Shown here piece by piece: positions 24,289 to 38,000 of a DNA stretch of 64,000 nucleotides. How positions within the stretch are numbered: the first letter of the stretch is position 1; every line of letters begins with the position of its first letter. The translations under genes were made by a program, and so were the position numbers. The stretch comes from Enoplolaimus lenunculus (Eukaryota > Nematoda > Enoplea > Enoplida > Thoracostomopsidae), in NCBI GenBank assembly GCA_030248215.1, contig JASANG010002731.1, positions 1-64,000 on the forward strand. The letters are read 5' to 3'. Under the pieces are notes generated by a model, which saw nothing but the letters and a program-made list of their open reading frames with translations, did not search any database and was not told where the DNA came from.

Positions 24289-24339
24289 ATGGTGCATCTT
24301 GGTAGCATAAAATTTATGTACGCTGTGAGTACGAAGATT

Positions 24340-24876
24340 ATGTCTCGATTCAATTATTTTGCGTTTGGAAGCAATTTACTTGCTGAACGAATACATCTAA
24401 AGAATCCGTCTGCTCATTTTGTATGCGCTGGAGAATTGAAAAATTATAGATTGACTTTTTCTGGACATCCAACGAAATCGCTATGGAAAGGCTGTGGTGC
24501 CACTATAGTGCCAGATCCCGAAACGTCAGTGTGGGGATGCGTTTGGACGTTGAATCAGAGCGATTCGGAATCATTGGACGAACAAGAACGCGGTTACTGT
24601 AGACTGGAAGTAACGGTTTGGCCAATCCGAGAGGAGAACACACCGACTGCAGAACCAATTGTGTGCCGAACCTATCAAAAGCCGTTGCCAGTGATAGAAG
24701 GACTGCCTTCACCCCACTATTTGCATGTTATTTTGTCTGGTCTCAGGGATATTAGTGGCATTCCGAGTTGGTATATTGATCACGTGGCTGCGATTAAAAC
24801 TAACGGATATGTTGGACCTGTTGGCGTCAAACTGAAGATATTAGAAGGATTTGTTGCGGATAAGTTGTTATTTTGA
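24340..24876 (+). CDS. GGCT: Gamma-glutamylcyclotransferase
   Basis: Cytosolic enzyme of the gamma-glutamyl cycle that turns gamma-glutamyl amino acids into 5-oxoproline and a free amino acid. The product is 178 residues from ATG 24340 (human 188), in one exon. Residues 7-12, FAFGSN, are the substrate-loop motif (YFAYGSN in human), followed by LLAERIHLKNPSA, nearly identical to human. Glu83 in LDEQE matches the catalytic Glu98 of human GGCT. VWGCVW at about 64-69 and the C-terminal GYVGPV segment also fit. An in-frame ATG at 24289 would add 17 residues, but these precede the conserved start and abut a transposon, so I prefer 24340. A human-type multi-exon structure is absent; a retrocopy is possible, though the frame is intact and a poly(A) signal follows. 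Confidence 0.92.
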   Translation: MSRFNYFAFGSNLLAERIHLKNPSAHFVCAGELKNYRLTFSGHPTKSLWKGCGATIVPDPETSVWGCVWTLNQSDSESLDEQERGYCRLEVTVWPIREENTPTAEPIVCRTYQKPLPVIEGLPSPHYLHVILSGLRDISGIPSWYIDHVAAIKTNGYVGPVGVKLKILEGFVADKLLF

Positions 24877-24955
24877 TCGGTTAGGTTGCTGTAAACCTGT
24901 TAGCTGTTTGGTGTTAGTATATATGATTTTATAGGTACTGCTCTTGTATCATGTG

Positions 24956-24961
24956 ATTAAA
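24956..24961 (+). promoter_or_regulatory. Poly(A) signal ATTAAA of GGCT
   Basis: ATTAAA 80 bp after the GGCT stop codon; common variant signal. Confidence 0.4.
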
Positions 24962-25020
24962 ACTTACGCTATTTCAATACTGCACGTTCAAAACAGTATG
25001 TTTTATGTTAGCTACTTGGT

Positions 25021-25182
25021 CAATGTATGGAACAGGCCGTAACAGTAGTATAAGCATATTGCTAAGCCTAAGCCTAAGCCTACGAAAGAGCTTATATACC
25101 TAAGCTTAAGCGTAACCAAAAATTAATCTAAAGCGTAAGCTTACTCTATTGAAGTCGCGCAGAAAATCGTTCCGCCATTGAT
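25021..25182. mobile_element. Group I MITE with CCTAAG hexamers
   Basis: CAATGTATGGAACAGGCCG at the left, GTTCCGCCATTGATG at the right, with AACAGTAGTATAAGCATATT and AAGCCTAAGCCTAAGCCT inside: reverse orientation of the copy at 61561. Confidence 0.65.
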
Positions 25183-26056
25183 GTTAGCATGGGCTTGTTA
25201 ACATTTTATATATTTATCGATCTATTCTGTGATATATTTTGCATAAAATATTTTCACTTTTCTGAGTTTATTGCTGTTTTCTATAGAGTCCAGAGCGATC
25301 TGTTAGCGTTTAATTTGTGTCGAAATGTACAAAGGTTTAGTGGCCATCTATGGTTATTTTGTACGAGACTTGACGTGAGTTTAAACCTCACTAATTTAAA
25401 AAAGACAGAAACTGAATACTAAGATGATGTGTTGGCCTCTGGTTCAGTATAACGGATACCACCGGTTGTAGAAGATGCTCAGACAGCTCAAGACCGGTTG
25501 ACAAAACGGAAAGGTATTTGCGGTTATTTTGTAACAAACACTACTTGATTTGTAGTCGTAAAGTGCCAAAATAATTGCTAACCACAGTTGAAACGTGGCG
25601 TTTCACTACAGTAAAAGTGTGGCAAAGGTGCCGCATGCCGCAGGTTGGAGAGCTTGGAAACGCTCATTACAGCAATAACGTAGTATGTTTCGATTTTTGT
25701 AAACAGTTAAGGTTTGATGCATTTTGATTGGACATTGGCTCCGTAAAATTATGCCGTCACTGGCTAATACGGCCGTAACTGTAGAGAAGCATATTCCTAA
25801 GCGTAAGCGGCGATAAAAAAGTGTAAGCTTAAGTGGTGAAAAAAGTATAAGTTTAAGCTGATATGTAGTGTCAAATTTGATGCTACTCTTTCAAACTACC
25901 ATCACAAATCGGAACATTAAATAAAAGTTGCGCTGTCTTTATAAGCAAGTTTGAGGTCAGTTTAAACTTTTTAGAATTACGGGTTTAATTATGGTTAATG
26001 ATTGAAATGAAATGAGTTGAATTTTTTAGTTTTGTTACATATCACACTAAATTAGA
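25183..26056. other. Intergenic space between GGCT and INTS8
   Basis: No exon recognised. A worn group I MITE fragment lies at about 25768-25860 (GGCCGTAACTGTAGAG..AAGCATATTCCTAAGCG). The INTS8 promoter should lie here; no core element is clear. An in-frame TAA lies directly upstream of the INTS8 ATG. Confidence 0.4.
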
Positions 26057-29000
26057 ATGCAAGCGCTTAATTTTCTACATCAAACGCCAGTTTCGAACTG
26101 GTTCGATTTTGCGGTGCGTCCGATTAGTCTCAAAGAATTTCTGGCCAATCCTGTACCAGGTTCGTTCGTTTAGTTTGTTGCAGTACTTGTGCGACGTTTC
26201 GTGTTTTGGTCGCGGTTGAGAGTCGCATATACTTTGATTTGTATTTAATGCTAAGTACGTAGCATTTGAGCAGTGTAACGGGCATTCCAAAGTCGGCACG
26301 CTTTATATGCCATCGTTTGTTTAAGTACCATTTAAAAATGATATGTTGTGTTATATTGATCATACGTGCAAGTTTTTGCATTTTTAAGTTTATTCTTCAA
26401 GTAGTTGTGTACTCAACGTTATGTTTAGTGGTTACTGTTTTGCCGAAAACAATAATTGTTTGATATGATTTTTGAGCAATAATACTTTGAAGATTATAGG
26501 GTTTAGTAAAAGCGTTAACTCGAAGACGTTGTATCGGGCGGTATTGTTTGATATTGCAGTTATTTTGTTTGTTTTGTTAATATTGTGTGTCTTGGGTTTG
26601 TGTGAAAGCTCTATATTGCATTTCAGTTCCAACGCCTGAACGGTTGTTTACTGAAATTGTGGAACAGGCTGTTGCTCATGACGATTCGTTGTTGAAAAAT
26701 CCTCCGAAAGATGGTACGTGTGTAGTTAATGTTATGTTCGCAAATGGTTACTGCTAGATTACTTACCATCAGTTAGCGTTGGATTTTCAAACAGGCAAAC
26801 TTCAGTTTGTGTTAGCGTGAAATTCTATGTAGGAGTTTAGCAGGTGGTAAAAACTATTTCTAACTTGAATTTCGTTTTCAGAAGACTATAGCAGATAGCG
26901 CCTGTTATCGGTAGTTCGTAAAATAGTTAAACTACGGATGTGTTAATTTGTAATTTTATGTAGCAGAAGTTGCGTTAAATATGAAAATTTCTCACTGTAA
27001 TTTTTTTATTTTGATAGTTTGATACAAAATGGAAGTGAATGCAGTTTGAGATTTGAATGAAAGTTGTAATTTGATTCAACGTTCAGACATAAGATAATAA
27101 TTTGTGAAGTTAAAATCAAGAACACGAAATTGGTTTATCATTTTTTAAACAAATATGTTTTCAGTTCTTTAGTTTTCAGGTTTTTTGTTTTGTTTTCAGC
27201 AGATGCACTAGCGTCTTCAAGAGCAAAGTCGGCCACATTGTGGAATTTGGCGTTTTATCTTGGCAGCTATTTTGATTGGAATTTGCTTAAAATACGCAAT
27301 GCGTAAGTTGCAAGAATTCTTCAAACAAAACTGGAATCCGAATTTATTACTCAATTTTAATAACTTTTTGGGCCGTTAGCAATTTATTTTACGCCTTGAC
27401 ATGAAATTAAGTGAGTAATTTGCATACGACTGCAATTATTTGCAGCTGCGAGAACTTTAAAGCTGTTATGTGGCCGAACTTGCACAAGCAAGTTGCACGT
27501 GCAAGTTTTTGCTTCAAAAACTCGCACGAGGCCCTTAACATTGCTTACCTTTTTCGTTCCAGATTAATTACTACAGTGTAGTAATACTTTTTCGTTAAAA
27601 CTTTAAGTCTGAAATTAAATGCCATGCATACATTGTGCTTATTATTGTTTTTTCCGTTATGGAGTGCTTAATACATTTTGTTTTTACGCTGTGTTATGTT
27701 GCTTATTGTTGCAGACTAGGACTTGTTCGCGGCCGAGATCTGATGACAAAATTAGTTGCGTGTTTTTGGTCTCCCGATCACCCAACGTCGAGTTTAACTC
27801 AACCGGATAAATTTGATTTTACCGAGTTTCATATCGCGTCAGCTCAGGCTCAATTTGCGCTGGTTACGCATTGCCGGTGGTAAGTTCAAGTTGTTGGAGT
27901 TTTCGATCGGATGGGGTAGAGGGCAGTGGAGGATACTGGATTTTCATGTGAGTGATTTGTGTTTTGAAATTGATTGCAAACTTTTCAAAGTAGTTTGAAG
28001 AAATATTTCTGGGTTTATTATTGCAAATTCGAAAAGATGCAAATTGGGCTCAGGTTATTCACAGACGTACGATGGTAGGTTATTGTTAACGGCAAGCTTG
28101 CTAACTTTCTCTTGGTTATTCACGGCACAACTAAAATTGAACGTTTCATTTTTAATAAAACGGTAGTCTTTGAATATAGGACATTATTGTGAGCGACAAA
28201 ATCTGTCTGTTGCTAAGCTTAGTGCATTTCCGGACCCTTGTCTGTGGTTATCTGCCCACACGAAAGTCTATTATTTGAGTCTGCGACCCATTGTTTTTGC
28301 AGGTGTGTTCATAGTGCATTTTATGATTCGCTGCCGCAGCCGCCTGCAAAGCCTACGGTTTCGAATCCGTAAGTTTTTGAACCATATAATTCTTATTCAT
28401 TTCGTTAGCTTATTTCTGAACGGTTTACATTTATGCGTGAAGAATGGTATGTTAACATTAACAGTATAAATTAGTTGCCGAAAATTGTGATGTTTTTCAC
28501 AAAGTTGAAGTGACTTGAATTTGAAAATGTTTAAAACATATTGATTTCCCATTGATATTTTACGTTTTAGCGCGAATACACTACTCTTCTTCTGGAAGCA
28601 TTTATCAGCCGAAAATATCGTTAAATTATGCCAGAAGTGATTATACTAAAGGCTAGCACAAGAGTATAAAACGTATAAAAATTCCCTTAGGATAAATCTG
28701 GAAAATCCGTTACCCACTCTTTAAACTGTCTGAGGTTTTTATCCAGGTTGAACCTGAGGGAACCCTCCCTCAACACAAAAAATGAGAAGAGAAATTACTA
28801 TCTAAGCCATTCTTACTTCTAGACAGACAATGTTCGACCAGTCTTTGGCAGCAGATGAAAAGCGACTTGGTGTTCTCAACGAGGTATAAGTTTTCTGTGG
28901 GGAAACCTGTATATTTTATTCGTTCAGTGCTTCTTGTGTTTTAATTTGTTTCGAACAAAAAAGTTTGCCGCTTAAAATTAATGGAACTTCAAAGTTTAGT

Positions 29001-32000
29001 CCAGTTGACGAAACAAGCCAAAACCAGATTGTTTCAGTCAGAATGATGGACTGAGAGAAAAGACAAAAAGTTTTATGCTTATGCTTAGAATTAGCTTGTT
29101 AAGGCTTATGTTTAGGTTGCTACTTAGGTTTATGCTGAGGTTTTCGCTTAGGGCTAGGGGGCAGGCGCTTATAATTCACATGGACCGTTTTTACGACCCT
29201 GGGCAAAATCTTACTTTACTTTAGGTATGCAACAAAACGCGTGATATATTCGCACCAATCCTTGAAAAACTGATTTTGTGCCCTCCGGCTACACCCGCGT
29301 ATAGCGTTTTGGCCTGCGGTTGTTTTGAGTTGCCAACGGAAGCGAAACTTGATTACGCGGATACAGCGAATTGGGACGCGATGAAATCGTTAACCGTTGA
29401 TGCATTGATTGCTCAAGTTAGTGGAAAAGTGAAAATTTAATTTCGGTGCCTTGTGACATTTAAAACAGAATGACAAGTACGAGGATTGTTTAGCTGATTT
29501 AAGATCATTTGCAGCTTCACTTCTATGTTCAAATGTAGTCAATACCCAATGTGTAGTACGTCAGAAGAAACATTAATTCACATGACCTTAGACTGCCATG
29601 CATATAATTTCTTAAGGTATAACCTCATACATATTACAAATCCGGAGCATATAACTCAGAGTTTATCAATAACAATGTGATAGGGCTGGTTTGTCAATTT
29701 AGAACTAACCAAATGAAAATTTAGCAATTTGGCATTTTTTGGATTTGATCGGTTTTTCTTGTGAACAAAGTTTGACCGGTTACAACAGTTTGCCGCATAC
29801 GATATTAATCGTTATACAACAGTTGTGGTAGTTTCTTTATAATTCTCTAAACATCACTATATAAATCATTGAGATGAATAAACTGTTGTGAACGAGTGTT
29901 GTCTTTTGTTTCCAGATTCGCTATGATTTGGCCTTATATCATTTTTATTTCAAAGATCTGGAGAATGCGAAGCAACATTTTCAACATTTGGCTACACTTA
30001 GCGACGAACTAAAAGTAAGCCATAACAAAGCTATTTTGGAAAACCACAAACATCTGGCTTCTCCACAGCTTGAAAATTTCCGCCGGGGGCGTTTCCTGGG
30101 GGGCCCCAGGAGTTTCCTGGGGGGGCAGCTAATTTTGCTGGGGGTGCAGTTTTCCTGGGGCCCCCCAGATGATCTGTGGGGTCCTGGGGGCAGGCTCAAA
30201 ATTTTGCAAGCCGACTTTTTGGACCATTTTTTTATTCTCTTTCGAATGCTGTATGCCCTGAAACGGTCTTTATATAATTGTGCTTTTTTCAGTTCATTAT
30301 TGAATTGTACTAGTTACTACCGGTATTTGTAACGCTATTAAAAAAATTATGAGTACTCAGCGTAATATAAAATCACATTTTGCCGAATGTCCGCCTCAAA
30401 AAAAGTCCAGGTCTTTATGTTTTAACATTGAAAATTTTTGGCTTAGAAAAGTCCTGGGGGGCCCCAGCAAAAAAAATTTGCTGGGGGCATTTTGCTGGGG
30501 GGCGGCCGAAAATTCGCCGGGGGGCCTTTCCTGGGGCGGCAAAATTTTCGCCGGGGGGAAAATGAAAATTTCGAAAAGTGCTGGGGCCCTCCCGCCCCCC
30601 GCTGTGGAGAAGCCAGAACATTTTTATATTTACACTTTATTGTTCTGTGTATTACAATTAAAATGAAATTTTAACAAAGAGACGCGCGGCGAGTATAGCA
30701 GACACTCTTACGTCTTTTCGTTGTTTTAGATTGAAATAACTCATAGTCCACACTTGACTATTGATTTTGACTATTTATCTGGATTTTGTACCGCTCTACA
30801 AATTATCGAAGGTCCTTCGCCAGCAGCCCAGTTTCTCGGTCACAAAAGCCAAGACATGACTGCTGTGGAAAACCTTCAGAAGATGGAAACTGGTGATCCA
30901 CATGAAGTAATTTAATGCTGCCAAGTGCCATTTGCGCACTCTATAAATAGTCTTTAACCAATAATTATGTAGCGGAAAAATCAGGTTCGTTAAAATTTGC
31001 ATCAATCTACTCGTCACTCCAGACTTTGTTGAATAGTACGCGTATAAATTTATATTACTGAATTTTTTGCAAATAGTTTCAATGAGGTACCAGGGAAGGG
31101 CTAAAACACCGGTTTCAAAAATTCAAATTTGTGTGTGAAATGATTAGCTGAAGTCACGAAAGCTGTGATTCATCAAAGATTTAAAAGCACAGCCATTTTT
31201 GGCAAACGAAGACTGGGCTGTGACAACCGGAAAGAAACCGTTTTTACAGTCTTGGACCTTATATTGCACACTATTTAGCGCTACTCGGGATTTAATAATC
31301 CTGATTCTAACCACACAAAGATATTTATATTTAATGATTGATTATTAATTATAGCTCTATGGCCCTAATCTAAATTCAGACGCTGTTTATTCATTTTGCC
31401 AAGTGAAGTGTACGTCTGGTAAATTTGAAGAATATGCTTATCTAAACTTGTTTTACAACAGAAGGGCACTTAAGAAAGTTTTGTGTTTTATGACCAAATA
31501 GTTTTATGTTTTTTGCGTCATTACTTTGATAGATTTTGCATTTTGCAATGCAAACATTTTCAGATATCAGATTTGCTTAGAAGCGTCTCTCCGAAACCTC
31601 TAGCATTAACGCGGTGCTGTCTTCATCGACTCAAAACAGCGAATGATCTGCGGTATGTTGTGAATTGTGATGTTGTTGCGTAACGCACATTTTTTGTAGT
31701 TGGCATGGGGTATAGAATTGAAAAATAGGGGGATTTACGAGAAACTGTTTGATTTTGAAGAGCGTATACTAGGGGAGAGAAATAGAGGGATATTCGAGGA
31801 CCCGCTTTGTTTTATAAACCAAGTCAATTTGATGCAAAAAAAACTTTTAAAATGAAGTTATGCACTACCACAATGAAATCCAATGAAATCATTGCTACGC
31901 CTATAGTTGTAAAACGATATGCCACTAACAAGTGCTTTTCGTATTTGTTTAAATAATTAACTGTGCAATATTTCAGGAAATTGTAATCTAAAATAGTATA

Positions 32001-35000
32001 TTTACAGCGATGGATTTTTGAGTTGAAATAAATAATATAGTTACAGCGCTGGTTTTACTGAGAAAAGCGAAACGTTTTTTTGCCAGCTTATGTATTGGGA
32101 TCTGGTAGATTCGTGCAACAAACTGAATAATATGTACATTTTAAATCATTTAAATGTCGTAGTAATATTCAGCATAGCATGCTTTATCGACCATTTTGTT
32201 TACCGTTTGTTTTGTGTTTTTAGAGAAACGGGTGTTAGACGCAATACAGAACGGTTTACGATATTTCGGATAATATCGGACGGTGAAGGACTATCGTACA
32301 GTCAGTTGCGATCGATAAATAATGCGCAATTCGCTGGCTTTATGTTCCAGGTTTGTGTAGTGTTCGGTAAACAAAAAGAAGACAACTCGAAATATTTTGC
32401 TCGTATTGTTGTTCTGAGTGGAATAAAGTAGAGTTCGCTTTTCGATATGAATTTAATGTGAAGGACATGGCAAGACGTCTTGGTTGGTTGATTTTGAACA
32501 ATTTTCTTCAACACAAATAAAACTGTAGCAAATAATATGTCTACTAGATTGAACAGTTTGCTTCCAGTTAAATCTGTGTTATAATTACTGACTTGTTTTT
32601 TGGTATTTTTGTTTATCTGAAGCGATGACAACTTAACTAAGCTTGAAAAATGTCTAAATTACTTAATACAGTTGGTGGTGTGTTACTTGTACTGGAATAA
32701 ATTATGAAATAGTATTTCAAAATTACTAAAATCTATATACGTAGTGACGATAGTTTGAGTGATTGGAGATTTAGCTAAGGATGTGATTTGTAGTGTTTAG
32801 CAGGAAAGTAGCAACATTGCGAGCAGCCAGTGAAATTTCATTAATATTTTTTGATTAGTTCTCTAATTTCTACTCAAAATCAGCATATTATTGCAATATT
32901 TAAATTTAAATTTTAGCAGTTATCTGAAATGTGGTGTTTCCTGAGTACAAAACAAAAAGAACGTTGGAATACGTTTATTAGGTTAGTTTAATGACTTATT
33001 GAAAATAACTTAGCAGGGCGAAACAGAACTGGTTGAAGTTATATGTGGAGCCTAAATGTACTCGGATATGGTCAGTTCATTAACACACATTGTTGAAAAC
33101 GTTGTGAAAAATCGATATTAATGCAGGGTGAATTTATTAGCTCTTGAGTTACATTTTCCCGGTTAATAGTATACATTTTCAAACAATGTCTGCAATGCCG
33201 TTTATTCCCAGAAATTTGTGGCGCACATGTTGCTGGTACGCGAATCATACTGTTCGTTATTTTTGTGCTATATTAAAATTTAGGCGTTGAACGAATTTAG
33301 TGCATTGTTATTTGCGGTTTAGGTGCGGTTTTTATGGTTTGGTAAAATCTGTTTTTAAATTTAAATTTAAGATATATCGCAACTCGGTCGTCATACGTTA
33401 AGCAGATTTTGTTAACTTCAAACAAATTAGATTTTATTCTCAATAATAATGCGGATGGATTTAAACAACGCTTAATGCGCCACGATAGCCGTAAAGTGGA
33501 GAAAAGCGTTCCACAGTTGGCGGATACTGATTGGCAAAGTAAGTTGAGATTGTTTTGATGCTCTGAGTTATCTGTTGACGTATGGGTTAGTCTTAGAGGG
33601 ATTTTTATGTCGATTTTATGTTTCGTGAAGATCAAAAATGTGTGATATGAAAAACGATGACTACCAAACGTTTGCGTTTGGCGTTGAATCAACAATCTTC
33701 GCGTCTGTCATGTGTGTCTAGGCGAACATACGTGCACTTTTGAGATTTAAAATATAATTCGGTATAATCGTATTTTGTTAAAGTGCATACGTACGGCGTA
33801 AACCATTCTGTGCAAAACTGGAAAAACATTCATGAATGTTAGTCTTTTGAAAGCAGTTTAAATTGTAAATCAATTTATGTTGAGAAGCCAATGCTGCTAG
33901 GACATAGACGGGCGAGTGTCATTCTATCTGATAATAGTATTGTAGTTGTATTTATTTTAAGGTGTTACCATGGATCATACTGTACGATGGTTGCTCCTTA
34001 CTTCTTATGTGCCGGAAGATATTAAAGCAAACGCTACCAAAATATCTGGAACATGGATATCGACTCATGTAAGTCGTGTGATTAAACCTTTGGAAGTATA
34101 ATTGTATCATTTCTCGACTAAAATAGCAGTGTTGCCTGCTGTGGTATTTACACACCTTTAAAGTGTTTAATTTTTAAATTTATTTAATATGCAAACAAGT
34201 GACTAGATTTGTTAATGAATTTACTTAGATAGATTTAAAAAAGTTTTTGGTAAACTGTTTTGCAGACAAGGCTTAAATTTTGTATGGTTCCATTATAACC
34301 ATTTCGCACGTGAATATTTTCATTTTCATCTTAGACCAATATCGAGCTAAGATTTGAACCATTCTCTCTGTTGGGCGGCAGTAGTACTCAGCTGTAGGAG
34401 CATGCGCTTAAGCCGAATGAGGCTCTCACGTCTTGTGGAAATTTTACACTGCACATACATGTACGAATTCCTATACACTGCGCACTGTATCTGTATTGCT
34501 CGTGTACTGTCTGTATTTAGTTGCTCATTAACAGAAATGCAGTTCACTAGTAAGATTTTTGATCACTGGGGAGTTATAGCGGTTTGGCTAATTAACTTTT
34601 ATAAAAGTTGGTGAATGTAAGGCTTATTGCATGTTTTAGTGGTCTGTTCCGACATCAATGCAGCCTGTTATGACACGACTTACTGGCCCGTTGTTAGATA
34701 TTGTGTTTGTTGTCAGCTCAAAAGCTAATCAGCTCGCTGCTGTAGGGGTAAGAAAGGGTTAATATTCTTTTTTGGCACTTTCTAGTTTTCGAAAATGAAT
34801 TGAATTTAGATGTTTAAACCATAGATTTAGTGCAACACACGTTTGGGTTTTCCTGTGGCTTTGGACCGTGTAAAGAAATCGTCCGGGATCGTTTGTTAGG
34901 TGTCTTCCATAATTTAACATGGTGTACTGTTTTCTGGTCGAACAGTAAACTTTTTTGCTTTAGCAGGTGCTGCGTTATTGCTAAAGCAGCGGTTCGTGGA

Positions 35001-38000
35001 AAGTCTTGCCCTGTGCTTCCGCTAAATCGTTTTATTCGAAGATTACGCCATTTACTAAAATTTTGTGGTAAGGTTTGTGGTAGTATACAAATTTTTCTAG
35101 TCTAAAAAAAGCATTGTTTCTGTGAAAGTTATTTTATTGCTTCAGCAAATGTATAACGCGCGGCGACTGTTGCAGTGGGTAGAAGCAGAAGTCAAAAGCG
35201 TAGTTGGGTCAATTTTACCGCAGCAACTGGCAGTTTTACACGAGCTGACACCGTTAGCTGTTGATAGATCTGACTTGCATATGATTTTGCAACGCTGGCA
35301 CATGTCTGTTGGCGATACTAGCACAACAGAGCACGTGAGTGACCATGCGAGATTGACGAGATCTGAAGAGATGACGGTTGTGAGCGCTGGATTGTCAGAC
35401 CGAGTCAAAGAATGTTTGTCGCGAGCTGCGGTGACCCATGGGCTAGGTACGTAAGATATGAACATTTGTGGTTTGAGCAGGGTGCATAACGGGACTGAAT
35501 TTGCCGGAATATGAATCGAAATCGGAACAGGAAGGTTATGCCAAAATCAGAACTAGAAATTTGTAGAGCACATATTTTTACATACCATGTCGTATTTTAT
35601 GTAAGTAGTTTGCACCAAAACAATATATGGGCTTTCAGGTTATTCTGCGAGTTCGCACGCATGTATTATTCGTGTTTTTGTGATAATTAACATCTATAGT
35701 ATAAAGCCCTATTCACACGTGCAAGTTTTTGCAGAAAAAACTTGCACGTGCGACTTGCATGTGCAAGTTTGATCACAAAGCAGCTTTGAATTTCTTGTAA
35801 CTGCAAATTATTCGGTGAAGTTCATGTGATTTAATTTAATTGGTACCTGTGAACGCAGTTACAAGTCGCTTGAGTTTCTTGCATTTGGAGTTTGATTGGT
35901 CAATCGGAATGTTCCGTTTGTTCCGAATGAGATAAATTTTTAGGTTCCAGCCGGCCGATGAATAAATCTAAACCGAATACTAAGCGTATATTCGTAGCTG
36001 CAGGTATTTTGTGCAAGTTGCACCTGCGAGTTCTCTCTGCAATAACTTGCACGTGTGAATGGGACTTAAAAATGCATACTGAACACTGATATAAGTACCG
36101 GTTGTACAAAACTTAACAGAACCGCAATCAATTTTTCGCACATAATTGCAGATAACGAAGTTTAAAAAACGATGAATGATTAAGAATTTGATTTCTCTTA
36201 TGCAATCGAAATCGGAATCGGAACTGGATTTGAATCGGAATTTCGTCTGCACCCTACGTTTAGGGTGCTGGTGGGATCGCAAAATTGGAGGGGTTGCCAA
36301 ATTAACGGCTCTGTTTCAGTTGCAAACCGGGAAAGAGTAGAGTGGGTTTATATTTGTGGTAAAGGGAAGAGGAGTTTGTAGTAGGGCATCAGGATTGGAA
36401 CATCGAGTCAAACAGCGCATGAGACGCTCCACGCTGCGGCTACTGATGGGCCAGACAAGTAATAAAGCTGTTGTGGGTTGTGGGTGCTGTATAATTTGCA
36501 AATTTGATGTCGTTCATTAAAAATAAATAAACCTTGTTCGGTTATGATGCGGGAGGCGTTAGCGAAGGTTTTTTTGTGATTAAGGGAAGAAGAAATGCTG
36601 TTGCCGTCATTGTCTGGTGTCTATTCTTCATTAGTCTGAAGCTTTAAACTTTTACAGGACTTTATTTTAACTTTTTGAATGTGTTTTAACAAAACCCACA
36701 ACGCATTTTTTAAAAACCCATTGAAATTCAAGAAAAAAAAAGAAAATCTTGGAAAGATTGGATGTTCGCAAGTTGTTTTGTTTTAGGATTGCAACCTGAT
36801 CTCGAGTTGTTAATGTTATGCCATACATATTTATTGAATACGTGCGATTGGGAGCACATTATGATGCATTGCAAATCAGTGCATAATATGACTGATGTAA
36901 GCTGAAGATACTAAAGTTTGTTTGTTTGTTTGTTTGTTTGTTTGTTTGTTTGGTTGGTTGCTTGCTTGCTTGTTTGTCTGTTTGTTTGTTTTCGTTCGTT
37001 TGTATGTTTGCTGTTTGTTTGCTTATTTATTTATTTGTTTGTTTGTTTGTCTGTTTGTATGTTTGTTGTTTGTTTGTTTGTTTGTTTGCTTGTTTGTTTG
37101 TTTGTTGGTTGGTTGTTTGGTTGGTTGGTTGGTTGGTTGGTTGGTTGGTTGGTTGGTTGGTTGGTTGGTTGGTTGGTTGGTTGGTTGGTTGGTTGGTTTG
37201 TCCGTTCGTTCGTCTGTTTGTTGTTTGTTTTGTGTTGTGATATGGTAATGAATCCAGTTGTTCTCAAATTTTAGTTTTACTTTTGTTGCCTAGTTGGATT
37301 CCCTGGACGAATGTTGGATCATTTATCACTCAAAACTTGATATATTATTGGCTTGTTTTGCGTTTGTTTCAGTTTTCGATTCTACTTGCGGCGTTGTGTT
37401 ACGAAGTGAAAATTGCTGGTGGAAATCAAGAATTGCCCTTGGAATTTTTTAGTTTACTGCTGGCAACATTTGAAGAAACCACACAGATTAAACGAAGTAA
37501 GCTAGTTTTCTGTTGAGTACAAGCTACTCGGATTTTGGTTTAGGCGTTAGTTTTTAAAGCTGCGGAAGGCCCTATAATTCTTACATCCAAGGGTTTGCTA
37601 TGAGAACTTGCAGCCGCAAGTTGCAGCTACGACTTCTCGATGCGAAAATTTTCACGTGTGAAGAAGGTTTCAGAAATTTTACTAGCAAATTATTCTTTAT
37701 GCTAACAGCTTTAGATGAATATACCGAGGAGCGAGTTTTGCTGTCGTAATTTTCATGAACGAACGCTTCGGTTAATTACATAATTGTGGAATACCGACCG
37801 GTAGCTAGAGGGGACCAAGTACTGCTTAGCCAGCCACCTAGTAAATGTTTGCTGCTTCCCCAGATTTTAACCCCGCTTGTAAGTCATGTGAATTTTGTGC
37901 AGGCCCCTTCTAATATGGTTTTGGCTGCCCTACCATGTTGAGTTGGTTACAGGTCTGGTCGAATGCAATATTGGCTTGATGGTGAATTTTAAATATTGGG

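Noticed and set aside
32090-32431. 113-codon frame between INTS8 exons 10 and 11 as an extra exon
   Set aside because: Exons 10 and 11 join in phase without it and the joined protein aligns with human INTS8 across the junction ([18 protein letters not shown]).
34325-34450. Minus-strand GGTTCAAATCTTAGC as a tRNA or SINE B box
   Set aside because: No acceptor stem or convincing A box and no second copy in the window.
36918-37274. Overlapping open frames rich in Cys/Leu/Val or Thr/Asn/Gln
   Set aside because: They are translations of a TTTG/TTGG tetranucleotide microsatellite; three frames on one strand are open for the same reason.
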